DNA from: Candidatus Omnitrophota bacterium
Lineage (GTDB): Bacteria > Omnitrophota > Gorgyraeia > Gygaellales > Profunditerraquicolaceae
Direction: 5' to 3'
Assembly: GCA_025453395.1 (NCBI GenBank)
Contig: JALOQK010000003.1
Span: 146,711 to 187,131, forward strand
DNA: 40,421 bases
The translations under genes and the position numbers were made by a program. The notes beneath the pieces are model-generated. The model searched no databases and was not told the origin of the DNA. It saw only the letters and a list, made by a program, of their open reading frames with translations. This document shows positions 39,701-40,421 of the stretch, piece after piece (position 1 is the first letter of the stretch; every line of letters starts with the position of its first letter).

Positions 39701-40421
39701 TCATCAACAATTAAAACTTCGTGTTTGTTATCTTGGAAATCACGTATCTTGAATATTGACGAAAGACATTCCTTTAAATAATGACAACCACTATAATTCG
39801 GGATAACAATAGTGATGTTTTTATCTTTATTGTAAATTCTACTTTGGTTAAGTTTGCTGGTATTATTCTTTCGTAATAATATCAATGGCGCCCAGAGCGT
39901 TCTTTCGATCAGCAGAATCATGAAGATAAAAAGATTCATTAAATACAGTGGAGCCAAAATAATAAGATAAACTAATTCTCTAGAAGCGTATTTAATAAAA
40001 CGTACGGCTTCCTTGGCTTTCCATAAAAACAGCCACATGGGCCGTAATAAAAATCGGTATCCTTCAGAAGAATAGATACTCTCAAGTTCTTTTTGTTTCT
40101 GTTGTAGAGTCCTCTCAACTGCAGAAAGATTATCCTGAATCCTGGATATGTTTTGACTTAGTTGCCCGAGTTGATCATGAGCAAGGGATAACTCATCTTT
40201 AGTTTTAGCTGCGGTTGATTTAGATTCAGAAAGCTCTGTTTCTTTTTTAGCCAAGAGGCCTTTAGTCTGGCTAAGTTCTGTTTGCGCTTGAGATAATTCT
40301 TTCTGGGTTAAAGAGAGGTTTTCATTTAGGCTGCCTAAGGTTGATCTGGATTCAGAAAGCTCTGTTTCTTTTTTAGCCAGCAGGTCTTTGGCCTGGGTAA
40401 GCTCTGTCTGGGCTTGAGATA
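36793..40421 (-). CDS. Coiled-coil / GT2 / GT4 / radical SAM fusion protein, 5' end cut by window
   Basis: More than 1200 aa, open to the right edge. In order: heptad coiled coil with a 42-residue repeat (40419 to about 40050); a membrane-hugging hydrophobic segment (about 39990-39880); a GT2 domain (ITIVIPNYSG, LIVDDASSDDS, LLNNDIIVS, CWEDIDLSYR; about 39820-39000); a GT4 domain (LLITPFLPLP, FIGHMLHYPN, KILEAMAAGVPVVAT; about 38870-37690); and a radical SAM domain with CNYKCPYC (cysteines encoded at 37587-37564), IAGGEP, and late CRAG, FRCA and CKC cysteines. No stop or frame shift interrupts it. It probably builds and modifies a surface glycan. The TTG at 40254 is not the true start. Confidence 0.85.
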   Translation of the reverse strand, partial: SQAQTELTQAKDLLAKKETELSESRSTLGSLNENLSLTQKELSQAQTELSQTKGLLAKKETELSESKSTAAKTKDELSLAHDQLGQLSQNISRIQDNLSAVERTLQQKQKELESIYSSEGYRFLLRPMWLFLWKAKEAVRFIKYASRELVYLIILAPLYLMNLFIFMILLIERTLWAPLILLRKNNTSKLNQSRIYNKDKNITIVIPNYSGCHYLKECLSSIFKIRDFQDNKHEVLIVDDASSDDSVAFVRENFPQVTLICNKKNLGFGASCNLGIKQARNKIIILLNNDIIVSDDFHKPLIAHLDNEDIFSVSPRLYEWDRKTFATGMYVGDFQHGYIHIWNERDIHGYPVINTAQPTVFGIGCAVCFRKSDFLALGGLDEIFKPYCWEDIDLSYRALKRNLRVVYEPKSTVFHKVHGTIGPFKRSIEIKNELLFTWKNITDFNMTMQHFLFLPLYFLRRKMERKQFLRGYLMALNWLPLTIAHRMKEEQHILRNDKEVLSKPLEFFNYSINIKNKLLTNNPQSNKTLLLITPFLPLPVKSGGQVKMFTSLNKLSEKYDIILISFIRHLEEKQYLPELNKLCKQVHTVVCDPTWKSRFDKISLPIFVKYFYSKEMEETIKNCLQAHPIDLVQVEYANMAYYAQSISGIPKILVEHDASIYTLNKSCEKPAFGKIFRFLDWMNFKRFQKNIYRYFDKIIAFTDEDARIIQKATSADKINIIPISIDVDNYKPHSDCPRDIDILFIGHMLHYPNIDGLRYFIKKILPLIKENNPKFKFNIIGSGLRKEEFGIKDNENISVTGEVGDVKEYLARAKILVVPIRLGSGIKVKILEAMAAGVPVVATEEAASGLKAVNGKDLYIASSREDFANKVLDLLQDKTKRNTMASNAKKVIKDYYDVNKTFEQEELLRRRLMLSTMEPEEEPIDENINIPSAGLAAGWDFPFKCNYKCPYCLNNSYSDPAYDLSGKLIVSFQEWVSFWRRMYQKYGEIKIVIAGGEPTVYPAFFELMKKITLWHRVEICTNLSFDIRKVVNIFSPQRLALHPSFHPHCADLDEYLKKMRALIDNGWVIEPIIVAYPPLLDKLAYFQKRFLEIGTGVCILPFMGEYQSRTYPKEYTTAEKDLISLLIKDHSNDYYLNNISPRGKLCRAGMAYFRVSPDGSIFRCASDETRIGNVKDKEFGCLDKAMPCTLDFCKCSIEFIYLEENIVR
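40168..40419 (-). repeat. 126-bp tandem repeat encoding a coiled coil
   Basis: Two copies (40419-40294 and 40293-40168). Each starts SQAQTEL, then a TQAKDLL- or SQTKGLL-type heptad, then AKKETELSES; 42 residues, or six heptads. The second copy diverges towards its end. More copies may lie beyond the window edge. Confidence 0.8.

Noticed and set aside
1-40421. CRISPR array, insertion sequence, prophage, rRNA
   Set aside because: No regular spaced repeats, transposase, integrase or rRNA-like sequence was found; the excisionase-like gene at 3682 sits with a toxin rather than an integrase.

Overview
The window looks like part of the chromosome of an uncultivated, diderm (Gram-negative-type), fairly AT-rich bacterium. 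Two O-antigen-ligase-type polymerases, many glycosyltransferases, a lipoprotein and com genes point to a diderm. The AT-rich inter-gene repeats, the gene mix and the abundance of radical SAM genes would fit Candidatus Omnitrophota or a relative. That placement is a guess from style; no rRNA or other taxonomic marker is present.

Region 1 (1-4364, +): a short cassette of a cyclase-family hydrolase (cut by the left edge), an SRPBCC aromatase/cyclase-like protein and an SDR reductase. An unknown small protein and an ACMSD-like amidohydrolase follow. Next is a Doc-type toxin with an HTH partner, preceded by two copies of a GTTAACC/GGTTAAC inverted repeat that look like operators.

Region 2 (4397-13876, +): a near-continuous operon. 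It holds a Cys-rich repeat protein, a radical SAM/SPASM protein, a nucleoside phosphorylase, an MtnA-type sugar-phosphate isomerase, a class II aldolase fused to an SCP2 domain, an aldehyde dehydrogenase, an acyl-CoA-ligase-type enzyme, rlmN and an SGNH lipoprotein. Phosphorylase + MtnA + aldolase is the enzyme logic of the DHAP shunt that recycles 5'-deoxyadenosine, the waste product of radical SAM enzymes. Six radical SAM genes lie in this window.

Region 3 (13885-18802): tRNA-Leu(CAA) and tRNA-Ala(GGC) on the minus strand, a lone receiver-domain regulator transcribed divergently from them, leuS (with an in-frame heptanucleotide repeat), a comEA-like gene and a shortened comEC.

Region 4 (18835-24716): a glycosyltransferase (+), then a minus-strand operon of two tandem O-antigen ligase-like proteins, a GT4 and a PF14907-type nucleotidyltransferase.

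Region 5 (24897-33344, +) is the most exciting part: a RiPP-like (ribosomally made, post-translationally modified peptide) locus. Three small peptides (60, 57 and 57 aa) share a gap-free 25-residue leader block, have unrelated Cys-containing tails, and all end in Ser. They are interleaved with three paralogous radical SAM/SPASM maturases, one of which is fused to an HPr-kinase-like domain. The locus also encodes a PqqD-like recognition protein, an S26-peptidase-like/GNAT fusion with Cys at the nucleophile position, a membrane GT2 and a second HprK-like protein. With the nucleotidyltransferase of region 4, this suggests phosphorylation, and perhaps glycosylation, of the C-terminal Ser.

Region 6 (33367-40421, -): a surface-glycan operon. 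It starts with a very large coiled-coil/GT2/GT4/radical SAM fusion (cut by the right edge), then an SGNH hydrolase interrupted by TPRs, a GT4 and a GT2. No stretch longer than 300 bases lacks a gene.
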